A stretch of 20,192 bases of DNA from Glaciecola sp. UBA1851 (GCA_002338515.1 DDIL01000088.1:459-20650); one strand, 5' to 3'. Counted from the first letter of the stretch, positions 6,981 to 16,117 are shown. Translations and numbers: made by a program. The notes: generated from the sequence alone by a model not told the origin.

Positions 6981-8174
6981 TTACTGGTTAAACCATTTTA
7001 CAAGTAACAGCCTCTCTTCTTCAGTCATGTTACTTCTATTCATTAATGGCATGTCTTTAGTTATCGCTGCCCGATTAACTATTTTCTGCGCATTACTTTG
7101 AATCTGCTCCCAAGAATCTAATTTCAGTCCCAAAGGTGCAACTGTAAAAATGGAATCTGTTGGATTGTTAGCATGACAACTTACGCAGTGAGTATTAATA
7201 ATGTTTTGTACATTTACTTCTAGCGCGCTCAAATTTACCTGTGGTGTTTGTTCCGTATTTGCTGAAGTGGTTGGCTTTGGCCATGATATAAAAAGAGCGA
7301 TTAAGGCCATGCCTATTGCGCCTATAACCAATATTGAAGGCTTGTGTATATCATTATGCTTAAGGTTAAAGTAGTGACGAATATAGGCCGACACCGCAAT
7401 AATAGCGACTAACACCAACCAATTATATTGATGCTGATAAGTCATAGGGTAATGATTACTTATCATGATAAAAATAAGTGGTAGGGTGAAATAGTTATTA
7501 TGGACCGAGCGTAATTTTGCTCCCTCACCCCACTTCGGATCAATGTCCAATTTATGGGTAACTGCATTTACCATTTTACGCTGCGACGGCATAATGGTAA
7601 AAAATACATTGCCTACCATTATGGTGCCAATTAACGCACCTACATGAATATATGCGCCACGGCCACTAAACAAATAAGTGGCAAGCCAACAGCTAACCAC
7701 AATCAAAGTTACAAGGAATAAAGCAAATACCTTTGGCGATTGACCCAGCTTGCTTCTGCAAGCTAACTCATATAATGCCAAGCCACCAAAAATATATAAA
7801 AGACCGTAGCTAACTGCTTGTGCTGGTGTGAGTGCTTTTACGCTAGGGTCTATTAAATAAGCTGCTGCGCCAAAGTAATAGATGATAATTAATAGCGCCA
7901 TGCCACTTATCCATGTGGAGTAAGCTTCCCATTTAAACCAATGGAGTTTCTTTGGAATTTCTTCGGGCCCATAACTATACTTTGCGACTTCATAAAATCC
8001 CCCTCCATGTACAGCCCATAAATCGCCCTTAATGCCTTTATCTTGTTTCCATTTAGGTGGGGTTCGTAAGCTATTATCTAACCAAATAAAATAAAAAGAA
8101 GCACCTATCCACGCAATGCCTGCTACAACATGAAACCATTTAACGAGTAACGATAGCCATTCAAGCCAAGGCAT
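6981..8174 (-). CDS. puuD: Membrane-bound cytochrome c urate oxidase PuuD
   Basis: The 397-residue product matches PuuD, the integral-membrane urate oxidase that makes 5-hydroxyisourate and passes electrons to a fused cytochrome c, so no hydrogen peroxide is formed. The N-terminal domain (about 1-300, the former DUF989) has roughly eight hydrophobic helices, starting WLSLLVKWFHVVAGIAWIGA with conserved histidines and then GDLWAVHGGGFYEVAKY. The C-terminal domain after residue 310 has the haem motif CVSCH (330-334) and a likely axial Met in DMPLM (M375). It is the last gene of the purine operon. Its start overlaps guaD by 14 bases, and a perfect AAGGAG lies nine bases before the ATG. It supplies the HIU consumed by UraH. 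Confidence 0.93.
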   Translation of the reverse strand: MPWLEWLSLLVKWFHVVAGIAWIGASFYFIWLDNSLRTPPKWKQDKGIKGDLWAVHGGGFYEVAKYSYGPEEIPKKLHWFKWEAYSTWISGMALLIIIYYFGAAAYLIDPSVKALTPAQAVSYGLLYIFGGLALYELACRSKLGQSPKVFALFLVTLIVVSCWLATYLFSGRGAYIHVGALIGTIMVGNVFFTIMPSQRKMVNAVTHKLDIDPKWGEGAKLRSVHNNYFTLPLIFIMISNHYPMTYQHQYNWLVLVAIIAVSAYIRHYFNLKHNDIHKPSILVIGAIGMALIALFISWPKPTTSANTEQTPQVNLSALEVNVQNIINTHCVSCHANNPTDSIFTVAPLGLKLDSWEQIQSNAQKIVNRAAITKDMPLMNRSNMTEEERLLLVKWFNQ

Positions 8175-9492
8175 ATTCTTGCTCCTTTCTAGCGTGTTTT
8201 AATTCTTGTCCAGCAATATAGGTGGCTTCAACTGCGCGATCATCACCAATAAAACTTAGTGCAAACAACATATCACTCGCTGACTCTATGTCAGTTAATG
8301 CATCGCATCGTAAGGTACTAAGTGCATTAAAATGCGGATTTAATACGACAAAATCAGCATAGGTTCCCGGATTTAAATTTCCAATTTCTTGCTCAAGGCC
8401 ATAGTTACAAGCGGGGCCTTGAGTCATCATATAAAAACCAACAAGGACGTTTAATTTATTGCCTTGCAATTGTCCAATTTTATAAGCGTCACCATAGTTT
8501 CTAAACATATTAAAACTGGTTCCCGCCCCAACGTCACTGGCAAGCGCAATAGGTACGTTGTATTGATATGCTTCTTCTAACGAGAATAGCCCGCTTCCTA
8601 AAAACAAATTTGAGCTAGGGCAGAATACTGATGTTGCTTTGGCGTCAGCTAAACGTTCCCACTCATGCTCTGATAAATGCAAGCAGTGGCCGAACAACGA
8701 GCGCTCATGAACCATATTGTGTTGATCATATACATCTAAATAAGACTTACTTTTGGGAAAGAGTTGTTTTACCCATTCTACTTCCCCATGATTCTCAGAT
8801 AAATGAGTTTGGATAAATACGCTTGGGTTGTCTTTTGCTAACTCACCCAACAAAGCGAGTTGCTTGTCTGAACTGGTTGGCGCAAACCGTGGTGTTAAAG
8901 CATATAAATTGCGTTTAGTACCGTGCCATTTTTCTATAAGCGCTTGGCTTTCTATTTGAGCGCTTTCAGGCGTATCTTGCAAATAGTCAGGGCAGTTTCT
9001 ATCCATGCAAACTTTGCCTGTGATCATGCTCATATTATATTGGCTTGCGCATGAAAATAGCGCGTCTACAGATTGCTTATGCACAGTAGCGTAAGCAAAT
9101 GCGGTGGTGGTACCGTTGTTAATTAACTGCTTAATGAATTGATTGGCAATTAATTTGCAGTACTCATTATCTTTAAATTTATTTTCTGTTGGAAAAGTAT
9201 AATTTTCCAGCCAAGCTAGAAGCTGATCGCCATATTTAGCAATCATTTCGGTTTGTGGAAAATGCAGATGGCTATCAATTAAACCAGGAATAATTAGTTT
9301 CCCAGTATAGTTATGTTGCTCATAGTTGGTGTGGCTAGCTTTAAGCGTTTTGTATTCTCCAACAGCAATAATTTTACTGTCTTCAACAATTAACGCGCCA
9401 TCTTGAAAAAACGACACATCGATTTCTGGTTGCTGGCTTGCTTTAGGAAAATGAAGAATGCTAGCGCGATATAACTGTTTAGCGTGAGTCAC
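8161..9492 (-). CDS. guaD: Guanine deaminase
   Basis: The 443-residue product is an amidohydrolase of the guanine deaminase family, converting guanine to xanthine and ammonia in the cytoplasm. Visible metal-site elements are H75 and H77 in LIDSHLHFPQTEMI, H230 in IQTHLSEN (with E233), H269 in FGHCLHLSE and D320 in ALASDVGAG. The HFPQTEMIAKYGDQLL and ENYTFPTE stretches are typical of bacterial GuaD. The start is GTG at 9492, supported by AGGGGA eight bases upstream. That GTG overlaps the uraH stop by one base. The protein feeds guanine into the xanthine dehydrogenase encoded by the same operon. Confidence 0.95.
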   Translation of the reverse strand: MTHAKQLYRASILHFPKASQQPEIDVSFFQDGALIVEDSKIIAVGEYKTLKASHTNYEQHNYTGKLIIPGLIDSHLHFPQTEMIAKYGDQLLAWLENYTFPTENKFKDNEYCKLIANQFIKQLINNGTTTAFAYATVHKQSVDALFSCASQYNMSMITGKVCMDRNCPDYLQDTPESAQIESQALIEKWHGTKRNLYALTPRFAPTSSDKQLALLGELAKDNPSVFIQTHLSENHGEVEWVKQLFPKSKSYLDVYDQHNMVHERSLFGHCLHLSEHEWERLADAKATSVFCPSSNLFLGSGLFSLEEAYQYNVPIALASDVGAGTSFNMFRNYGDAYKIGQLQGNKLNVLVGFYMMTQGPACNYGLEQEIGNLNPGTYADFVVLNPHFNALSTLRCDALTDIESASDMLFALSFIGDDRAVEATYIAGQELKHARKEQEYALA

Positions 9493-9815
9493 TAACTTCC
9501 CCTGTAGCTACTAAAGCCATATGGCGAAATTAAAAGAGGAACATGATAATGACCGCTGTTTGGTGTAATTTCAAAATGGATATCAACAAATGGATAAAAG
9601 CTCGCGCCATGAGTTTTAATTAGGTAATCCTTGCAGTGAAAACGTAGGCAATATGTGCCTGCTTCAAGAGCCGCTTCACCAAATTCTTTACAGCGACCAT
9701 CTTCATTCGTCACGCCCTCAAACTCATTACCGTTAGGTAAGGTTAGCGTAATTTGCATGTTAATAGCTGGTTTACCTGTGGTTGTATCTAACACATGACT
9801 TGATAAGCTAATCAT
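9492..9815 (-). CDS. uraH: 5-Hydroxyisourate hydrolase (transthyretin-like)
   Basis: The product from the ATG at 9815 is 107 residues, the usual size of HIU hydrolase, which opens 5-hydroxyisourate to OHCU. It shows both family signatures, LSSHVLDTTTGKPA near the start and the C-terminal YRGS. Likely catalytic residues are H7, R41 and H91 together with the YRGS tail. The frame extends 15 codons further upstream, but the ATG at 9815 has a GGA-type site and gives the conserved N-terminus. There is no signal peptide, so it acts in the cytoplasm. It overlaps uraD by eight bases and guaD by one, and is placed to act directly on the PuuD product. Confidence 0.95.
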   Translation of the reverse strand: MISLSSHVLDTTTGKPAINMQITLTLPNGNEFEGVTNEDGRCKEFGEAALEAGTYCLRFHCKDYLIKTHGASFYPFVDIHFEITPNSGHYHVPLLISPYGFSSYRGS

Positions 9816-10347
9816 CTTGTTTTTCCTTAAAAACCTGCTCTGCACTGAGGGCTTTATCAATTCGCAGTAAACTTATTTTTAATTGTTCGGCTGCGGCAAT
9901 TTGCATTTCTTGTTCGCTTGAGTTACCCAGCCTTTCTTCTAATTTTACCAACATGGTTTGTGCAGATAGGCCAGTGGCACAAATAATAAATATAAACCCA
10001 TGTTTATTTAGATACTCATGATTAGCGCTATGAAGCCTACTCAATGTTTCTTCATCTGCTTGCGCGGCGCCAGCTTGTTCATTACTTGCCAGTACTTTTG
10101 TTGCTGCATATTTTTCACGTAGTGAATTAACATCACCTATCATAGGATGGCCTTGAAAAGCTTCTAAGTAGTCTGGCTGTGTCATACTTTGCCAGTGCGT
10201 TGTTGCATGCTTAATTAAGCTTTCTTTATTAGTGTAAGGGCGAGAATTTGTCATTAATTGACACCACTTTGAAGCGGTACATATTTGCATAAACCATGTT
10301 TCTGCATCATTTGCATTGAGTAGGTTTAAATCAGAAATTTTCATCAT
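9808..10347 (-). CDS. uraD: OHCU decarboxylase
   Basis: The 179-residue product is 2-oxo-4-hydroxy-4-carboxy-5-ureidoimidazoline decarboxylase, which makes optically pure S-allantoin. Its hallmarks are the GHPMIGD motif with catalytic H67, the SNEQAGA motif (88-94) with E90, and HEYLNKHGFIFIICATG (109-125). Many relatives have Arg in the following G-R-S-A segment; here it is GLSAQTML, a small departure. It begins ATGATG with GGTGA upstream, and the first ATG overlaps the xdhC stop as ATGA. The length is normal for the family. Confidence 0.94.
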   Translation of the reverse strand: MMKISDLNLLNANDAETWFMQICTASKWCQLMTNSRPYTNKESLIKHATTHWQSMTQPDYLEAFQGHPMIGDVNSLREKYAATKVLASNEQAGAAQADEETLSRLHSANHEYLNKHGFIFIICATGLSAQTMLVKLEERLGNSSEQEMQIAAAEQLKISLLRIDKALSAEQVFKEKQDD

Positions 10348-11279
10348 TTTTCATCACCTTTGTAAGGCAACGATAAGGCTTTAAGTAAGTTAGTTTCCGT
10401 TGGGGCTGTTAACTGTTTTGCAGAACTCGTTTGTTCAATTTTTTGCATTAACCCCATTATTTGTGAGCTGATAGATACTGCTACTTCAATTGGTCGCTTA
10501 CCAGTTATACTCAAATCGCCAATAGGGGAAACTAGTCGAGAAATCTGTTCATTATTAAACCCGCGGTGCTTGAGTTTAGTGGTAAATCGTTTGGCTTTTG
10601 TATGTGAGCCTATCATGCCTATGTAATCTAAATTAGGATGTTTCAAAGCCGTTTCTACTAACTCATAATCGAGTTGGTGGTTGTGAGTTAATATTACAAT
10701 CCACGCATTTTCGGGTAGGGTTTTCAAAGTGCCACAAGGTTCATCATCCATGATTGCTTTAACATTACTATATGTATTAGCAATCTTTTGAGCGTTTTTA
10801 CCTAAATTAGATGTTGATATTCCTGTGCGGCTGTTGGATATTTCTGAGTCCATATCAAAAAAGTTTTCGCGACTATCAATCCAACTTATTTGCAAAGGAA
10901 GTTGAGCTAATATTGGCACTAAGGCTTGCGCTACATGGCCTGCTCCAAACACAGCAATATGTTGCTGATGACTTACCATTACTTCAAATAATAATTTAAC
11001 CGCACCGCCACAACACTGCCCCAGTTTACTTGATAGTGGGTATGATATAATTTCCTGACACGTATCACCTTTAGCAAGTAACTCACGTGCTTTTGATACC
11101 GCTTCATACTCTAAATGACCACCACCCACAGTATCGAATTGACTGTCATCAGTCAATATCATTTTAGTGCCTGCATCACGAGGAGTAGAACCCGCACTTC
11201 TTATAACGGTTACCAATACATAACCTAAGCCTTTTTGTTCGCAGTCATACAATACTTCATGCCAAGTGCTTAATTTCAT
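10344..11279 (-). CDS. xdhC: Xanthine dehydrogenase accessory protein XdhC
   Basis: The 311-residue product is XdhC, which binds molybdenum cofactor, promotes its sulfuration and delivers it to the XdhB subunit. The N-terminal XdhC/CoxI domain shows GSTPRDAGTKM (30-40), VGGGHLE (51-57) and LGQCCGG (86-92), whose cysteines are implicated in cofactor binding. A Rossmann-like domain follows with VFGAGHVAQAL (110-120), WIDSRE and VILTHNHQLDYE. It overlaps both neighbours by four bases (ATGA), which suggests coupled translation with the enzyme it matures. Confidence 0.94.
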   Translation of the reverse strand: MKLSTWHEVLYDCEQKGLGYVLVTVIRSAGSTPRDAGTKMILTDDSQFDTVGGGHLEYEAVSKARELLAKGDTCQEIISYPLSSKLGQCCGGAVKLLFEVMVSHQQHIAVFGAGHVAQALVPILAQLPLQISWIDSRENFFDMDSEISNSRTGISTSNLGKNAQKIANTYSNVKAIMDDEPCGTLKTLPENAWIVILTHNHQLDYELVETALKHPNLDYIGMIGSHTKAKRFTTKLKHRGFNNEQISRLVSPIGDLSITGKRPIEVAVSISSQIMGLMQKIEQTSSAKQLTAPTETNLLKALSLPYKGDEK

Positions 11280-13612
11280 TGGTTCACTCCTTGCAATATA
11301 TTAATTGCATTTAATATGCGTTCAGGGGTAGCCGGGGTATCTAAGTCAGGGTCGGTTTGATAGTGATTGATGCTTGCAATAGCATCCTTTATTGCGCACC
11401 AAACGGAAATGGCAAGCATAAACGGCGGTTCGCCTACTGCTTTTGAGTGGTAAATGCTATCTTCAGCATTAGCGCGGTTGAATAACTCTACATTGAATAT
11501 ATCAGGAGTATCACCAATGGCTGGAATTTTATAAGTTGCTAAGTTATTACTCGCCAGTTTGCCATTGTTATCCCAAACTAAATCTTCGGTAGTAAGCCAC
11601 CCCATACCCTGAATAAAACCGCCCTCTATTTGTCCAATATCAATAGCTTTATTTAAACTATTACCAACATCATGCAAAATATCGACTCGGTTGACTTTAT
11701 TTTCGCCGGTAAGGGTGTCTATAGTCACTTCACTTACTGCAGCGCCATAGGCAAAATAAAAGAAAGGTCGACCTTGACCGGTCGCTCTGTCATATTCCAA
11801 TTTAGGCGTTTTGTAAAATCCACTTGCCGATAATGATACTCGAGCCATGTAAGCTTGCTGAATAAGTTCAGCCCATGGCAGTTTATTTGTTCCACAATGA
11901 ATGTGGCTATCAGCAAAATATACATCATTCACTGAACCGCCTACTATATTCGAATAAAATTCTGCTAATCGTTCTTTAATAGCCAAACATGCATTTTGTG
12001 CTGCCTTACCATTTAAATCAGAGCCACTTGAAGCAGCGGTAGGAGAAGTGTTGGGAACTTTATCTGTGCGTGTCGAGGTGATATCTACTTCGTCAATATT
12101 CACGCCAAACTCATTGGCAACAATTTGGCTAATTTTGGTATGTAGTCCTTGGCCCATTTCGGTGCCACCGTGATTTGCTTGAATACTTCCGTCAGTATAA
12201 ATATGTACAAGTGCACCGGCTTGATTTAAATGTTTAGCAGTAAAAGAAATACCGAATTTGACAGGGGTTAACGCTAACCCTTTTTTGATAATTGGGTTGT
12301 GTTTATTAAATTCATTTATTTGCTCTCGTCTTGACCAATAGTCACTAGTTTTTTCTAATTTAGCGATAATCTCTGGAAGTAGATTGTGCTCTATTCGCAT
12401 TCCATATGGCGTAGTGAGTCCGTTGCTTTCACCATATAAGTTTAACTTTCTAACGGTAAGTGGATCTTGATTCGTTGCTCTGGCTATTTTATCCATAATG
12501 GCTTCAGCCATTATCATACCTTGTGGGCCACCGAAACCTCGAAAAGCGGTATGCGAAACTTGATTGGTTTTTAATCTAAACCCTTCAATTTCACAGGTAT
12601 CATAATAATAACCATTGTCGGCGTGAAACATGGCTCTATCAACAATTGCATCTGATAAATCGGGCGAGTGCCCGCAATTACCATTTACTTCAATTTGAGC
12701 CGCGGTGACTTTTCCGTTTTTATCAAATCCTACGTTATAGCTATTTTCAAACGGATGGCGCTTACCCGTTACTTGCATATCTTGTTGGCGAGGTAACCTT
12801 AATTTAATCGCACAGTTATTTCGTTTTGCAAATATAGCGGCAATACAAGCCCACTGAGCAGCTTGCGTTTCTTTACCGCCAAATGCACCACCCATTCTGC
12901 GCATATCTACCGTAATTTTATTCAGTTTTACATCTAATACTTCTGCTACTAATTTTTGTACTTCGCTTGGGTGCTGACTAGAAGAATAAACTAACATTCT
13001 ATCTTCTTCTTCGGGCACAACCATGGCTACTTGTCCTTCAAGATACAAATGCTCTTGCCCGCCCACAATTAAATTGCCACTTATATTGTTCTCGGAAGCA
13101 ATAAGTGCCTGTTTGACTCTTCCTCGAGACATTTTGTGCATAGGACGTACGAAAGACTGTTGTGACTTAGCATCTTCAATAGATAATGCTGGTGCACTAT
13201 TTTCTATGTCTATTGTTGCTTTTTGTGCGGCCATTCTTGCTTGCTGGGCTGTGTCAGCGAGCACTGCAAATACTGGCTGCTGATGAAATTTAATTTCTCC
13301 ATCTGCTAGTACGGGGTCGCCTTTAAATACCGGGCCAATATCAACATGCCCAGGAACATCGCTCACTGTTATTACATCAATTACCCCTTCGCTAGCTTTA
13401 ACTTCGGCTAAATCGATGTGCTTTATTGTTCCGCATATGGCATCACTATAACCTATTGCTGCGTGCTTGATATTAGCCATAGTAGGAATATCATCGATGT
13501 AATTTGCTTTGCCACTGACTTGCCGCGAAGCACTTTCATGAGGTGTTAATATAGGCTTTTCAGAAAAAAACTCTAATGGCGATTTTACTTTTGTGGTAAC
13601 GAGTTTACGCAT
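11276..13612 (-). CDS. xdhB: Xanthine dehydrogenase, molybdenum-binding subunit
   Basis: The 778-residue product is the large catalytic subunit that hydroxylates hypoxanthine and xanthine to urate at the molybdenum centre. By eye-alignment to bovine xanthine oxidoreductase, Q186 in VGGQEHLYLE matches Q767, and E248 in GGAFGGKE matches E802. R326 in VDRAMFH matches R880, R358 in FRGFGG matches R912, and E728 in AVGEPPFML matches the catalytic E1261. Retention of the E802/R880 pair favours a purine substrate over an aldehyde. Cofactor loops GGTEMGQGLHTK and SPTAASSGSDLNG are present. The length is normal for bacterial XdhB. It overlaps xdhA by eight bases and xdhC by four. Confidence 0.96.
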   Translation of the reverse strand: MRKLVTTKVKSPLEFFSEKPILTPHESASRQVSGKANYIDDIPTMANIKHAAIGYSDAICGTIKHIDLAEVKASEGVIDVITVSDVPGHVDIGPVFKGDPVLADGEIKFHQQPVFAVLADTAQQARMAAQKATIDIENSAPALSIEDAKSQQSFVRPMHKMSRGRVKQALIASENNISGNLIVGGQEHLYLEGQVAMVVPEEEDRMLVYSSSQHPSEVQKLVAEVLDVKLNKITVDMRRMGGAFGGKETQAAQWACIAAIFAKRNNCAIKLRLPRQQDMQVTGKRHPFENSYNVGFDKNGKVTAAQIEVNGNCGHSPDLSDAIVDRAMFHADNGYYYDTCEIEGFRLKTNQVSHTAFRGFGGPQGMIMAEAIMDKIARATNQDPLTVRKLNLYGESNGLTTPYGMRIEHNLLPEIIAKLEKTSDYWSRREQINEFNKHNPIIKKGLALTPVKFGISFTAKHLNQAGALVHIYTDGSIQANHGGTEMGQGLHTKISQIVANEFGVNIDEVDITSTRTDKVPNTSPTAASSGSDLNGKAAQNACLAIKERLAEFYSNIVGGSVNDVYFADSHIHCGTNKLPWAELIQQAYMARVSLSASGFYKTPKLEYDRATGQGRPFFYFAYGAAVSEVTIDTLTGENKVNRVDILHDVGNSLNKAIDIGQIEGGFIQGMGWLTTEDLVWDNNGKLASNNLATYKIPAIGDTPDIFNVELFNRANAEDSIYHSKAVGEPPFMLAISVWCAIKDAIASINHYQTDPDLDTPATPERILNAINILQGVNQ

Positions 13613-15065
13613 GATAAGTCACCCGCGTTTCTATAGTATTATCACTCTGATTGGTCTCTAACCAAAAGCGATGCCATAAGTTTTTTAGTATTTGTTTACG
13701 ATAATTGGCACTTGCCCGCACATCTGTAATTGGCTCAAAATTTTCGCTTAGAATCTGTTTTCCAAACTCAAGGCTACTTTGATTTTGCCAAGTTTTGCCT
13801 ACTAGTTTAGCTTCTAACTCTTCGCTGTAAGAAGGGGTGGCGGCAACACCACCAAAACCTGTTTTTAGTGTGGTTACTTTACCATCATCTAGGGTCATGC
13901 ACATTGCCATGCAAACAGCAGAGATATCGTCTTCTATTCTTTTAGACACTTTATAAATTTTTAGAATAGTGTGATCAGATAACAAGGGTATTTTGATAGA
14001 TTGTAACCATTCACCTTTAGCCAGCTTTGTTTGTTTGTAGCCAGTAAAGAACTGTTTTAGTGCAAGCTCTCGAGTTGTTTCACCATTGTCGAGCACCAAG
14101 CGAGCATTTAAAGCCAGTAATGCCGGTGCCATATCACCTATAGGTGAAGCATTAGCAATGTTTCCGCCAAGTGTAGCTTGGTTACGGATAGGGACACTTG
14201 CAAAACGCTCAAGCATTTCTTGAATAGCGGGGAAGTACGTTAACAATAAAGGTTCAATTTCACTTAATGTGCATGCCGCACCTATCACTAATTCATTATC
14301 AATGACCTGTGTCTTATTAAGTTCAGGTACATATTTTAATGAAATAAGCGTTGGCAAATGTTGAAATTGTTGAGTATGAAATAATGCCAAATCAGTACTG
14401 CCAGCCACTAATTTAGCGTCTGGATTTTGTGCTTTTGCTTGAGCTAATTCTTCTCTGTTAGTTGGCAGCAATGAATGTGTATTTGATGCGTGTTTATTTT
14501 TTAATGTCGCAAGTTTATGTGCCACGTCTTTTTCGTATTCACTAATGCTATCATCTTCAGTTATTGTGCTTTCGCATACATTTAGCGTCGCCTCTATTAA
14601 AGGTTTATAGCCAGTACATCTGCATAGGTTACCCGATAGCGCGGTGATTACTTTTGGTTTGTCTACTTTTATATTTTGTTTTCTAGAATTTTTAAATAAC
14701 GCATAAATAGACATTACAAACCCAGGTGTACAAAAGCCACATTGAGTAGCGTTTGCTGACACTATTGCTTCTTGAACAGGATGTAACAATCCATTCTTAT
14801 TTAAATGCTCAACGGTGATAACTTGCTTGCCATGAAGGGCCGATAGAAAGGTGATACAACTGTTTATTGCGTGATATTCTAAATGTTCTGAAGTGTTATT
14901 ATTTGAAGTGGCTGTTACCACTGTGCACGCGCCACAATCACCTGACGCACAGCCTTCTTTTGTGCCAGTAAGTCCTTTATATTCACGCAAAAAATCTAAC
15001 AAGCTTAAATCAGCTGGTTCATCTTTTATTTGAATCAAATCATCGTTCAATAAAAATTGGATCAT
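13605..15065 (-). CDS. xdhA: Xanthine dehydrogenase, FeS/FAD subunit
   Basis: The 486-residue product is the small subunit that moves electrons from molybdenum through two 2Fe-2S clusters to FAD and then NAD+. The plant-type cluster ligands are C39, C44, C47 (GCASGDCGAC) and C70. The second cluster uses C109, C112 (QCGFC), C148 and C150 (NLCRC). The FAD domain starts near residue 195 and shows LVAGSTDLAL (219-228) and TLGGNIANASPIGD (298-311). It is the first gene of the seven-gene operon, behind a promoter region with a TetR-type palindrome. Only a weak GGG element precedes the ATG. Confidence 0.96.
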   Translation of the reverse strand: MIQFLLNDDLIQIKDEPADLSLLDFLREYKGLTGTKEGCASGDCGACTVVTATSNNNTSEHLEYHAINSCITFLSALHGKQVITVEHLNKNGLLHPVQEAIVSANATQCGFCTPGFVMSIYALFKNSRKQNIKVDKPKVITALSGNLCRCTGYKPLIEATLNVCESTITEDDSISEYEKDVAHKLATLKNKHASNTHSLLPTNREELAQAKAQNPDAKLVAGSTDLALFHTQQFQHLPTLISLKYVPELNKTQVIDNELVIGAACTLSEIEPLLLTYFPAIQEMLERFASVPIRNQATLGGNIANASPIGDMAPALLALNARLVLDNGETTRELALKQFFTGYKQTKLAKGEWLQSIKIPLLSDHTILKIYKVSKRIEDDISAVCMAMCMTLDDGKVTTLKTGFGGVAATPSYSEELEAKLVGKTWQNQSSLEFGKQILSENFEPITDVRASANYRKQILKNLWHRFWLETNQSDNTIETRVTYHA

Positions 15066-15102
15066 GGGTGTTAGTTACCCTAAGTTATCAATTTCATAAA
15101 AT

Positions 15103-15108
15103 AGTATA
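15103..15108 (-). promoter_or_regulatory. Candidate -10 box of the xdh operon
   Basis: The minus strand reads TATACT, five of six matches to consensus, about 38 bases upstream of the xdhA ATG. A -35 at 17-base spacing would be TACTTT (15126-15131), which is poor and adjoins the palindrome at 15132-15143. A weak -35 could mean an activator, or simply that the promoter is elsewhere. Confidence 0.4.
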
Positions 15109-15131
15109 TACAAGTGTTAATGCAAAAAGTA

Positions 15132-15143
15132 GACCGATCGGTC
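15132..15143. promoter_or_regulatory. TetR/RutR-type operator candidate upstream of xdhA
   Basis: GACCGATCGGTC is a perfect 12-base palindrome with the layout GACC-N4-GGTC. The E. coli RutR consensus TTGACCANNTGGTCAA has the same half-site and spacing. It abuts the predicted -35 of xdhA, and the divergent gene encodes a RutR-like protein. Binding and repression are inferred. Confidence 0.65.
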
Positions 15144-15410
15144 AGTTTTAATTATGCTAGATGTAAACCTGACTGTTGGTGAAAATCTTACGTTGGCCTT
15201 GCATAAATATTGCAACACTTACTCGTAATAAATAATAATTGTGATATTCAAAATACCAACTTCAAAAGAGCTTCGAATAAACAATAACACTATTTACGCT
15301 TAGTACTTTTATAATAACGCTATTAAACTACAACTAGTAAGGAAAATAGACTAGCATTATGCAGTCTCTTATTTAATTAACTAATAAAAAGAAAAGCTAA
15401 TAGGTGTATT

Positions 15411-15440
15411 TTGACAATCTACACGCAAATTCAAAATGAT
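15411..15440 (+). promoter_or_regulatory. Candidate promoter of the TetR-family gene
   Basis: A perfect TTGACA lies at 15411-15416. The best -10 at 18-base spacing is AATGAT (15435-15440), which matches only three positions, so the promoter is tentative. Confidence 0.3.
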
Positions 15441-15463
15441 GATTTTAAGGAAGTGAAATCTCA

Positions 15464-16117
15464 ATGAGTGAGAAACAAAAGTCTGGTGGTAATATTGGAG
15501 AAAAAAGACGTGCACTTATTTTGTCGGCAGCATTAAAAGCGTTTGCAGAGAATGGATACAAAGGCTCGTCTATTCAGAAAATTGCAGATGCGGCAGGCCT
15601 TCCGAAAGCCAATGTACTTTATTATTTTTCTTCTAAAAAAAATCTCTATTCAGAGGTAATGCAATCAATCTTAAAGGTTTGGAATTCAAGCTTTGATACA
15701 GTGACTGTAGACGATTGCCCAGCCGCCTCCTTAGCTAAATATATTTCTGATAAAATGGAAACGTCTCGCACAAATCCTTATTCATCAAAGGCTTTTGCTA
15801 TAGAAATTATAAATGGCGCCAATAACTTAGATAAGTCTTTTAAAGAGTCTCATGCCAAATGGGTAAATGGCAGAGTAGAAGTGATAAATGGATGGATAGA
15901 ATCGGGCAAAATGGAGCAGGTTGATCCTGAATATTTGCTCTATCATATTTGGTCTAGCACACAACACTACGCAGATTTTTCCGCGCAAATCACTCAACTA
16001 CGCGGAAAAGCAATGACGAAAAATGAATACAAAGAAGCAACTAATACTGTTGTTAACATTATTCTTAAAGGTTGTGGATTAAGTGTACCGAGTGAGTATC
16101 GACATTTAAAAAACTGA
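15464..16117 (+). CDS. TetR-family regulator, RutR-like
   Basis: The 217-residue product has a TetR-type helix-turn-helix at residues 36-60 (SIQKIADAAGLPKANVLYYF). Its C-terminal domain resembles E. coli RutR (the YcdC-type domain), most clearly in HIWSSTQHYADF (161-172). W163 and Q167 there match the RutR residues W167 and Q171 that contact uracil. RutR senses uracil and thymine and regulates pyrimidine and purine catabolism. Here the gene is divergent from the xdh operon, so this is probably its regulator. AAGGAAGTGA lies upstream of the ATG. I leave the symbol blank because the ligand could be a purine intermediate instead. Confidence 0.85.
   Translation: MSEKQKSGGNIGEKRRALILSAALKAFAENGYKGSSIQKIADAAGLPKANVLYYFSSKKNLYSEVMQSILKVWNSSFDTVTVDDCPAASLAKYISDKMETSRTNPYSSKAFAIEIINGANNLDKSFKESHAKWVNGRVEVINGWIESGKMEQVDPEYLLYHIWSSTQHYADFSAQITQLRGKAMTKNEYKEATNTVVNIILKGCGLSVPSEYRHLKN

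Larger units (their letters stand above)
15066..15463. other. Regulatory gap between xdhA and the TetR-family gene
   Basis: This 398-base AT-rich gap between divergent genes contains the palindrome at 15132-15143, a minus-strand TATACT box at 15103-15108 and a plus-strand TTGACA at 15411-15416. I see no coding region or RNA gene in it. The distance is long enough for two separate promoters. Confidence 0.6.

Noticed and set aside
11276..13612. Alternative call of the molybdenum subunit as aldehyde oxidase or CO dehydrogenase
   Set aside because: The Glu and Arg that position purines in xanthine dehydrogenase are both present, and the operon encodes purine catabolism.
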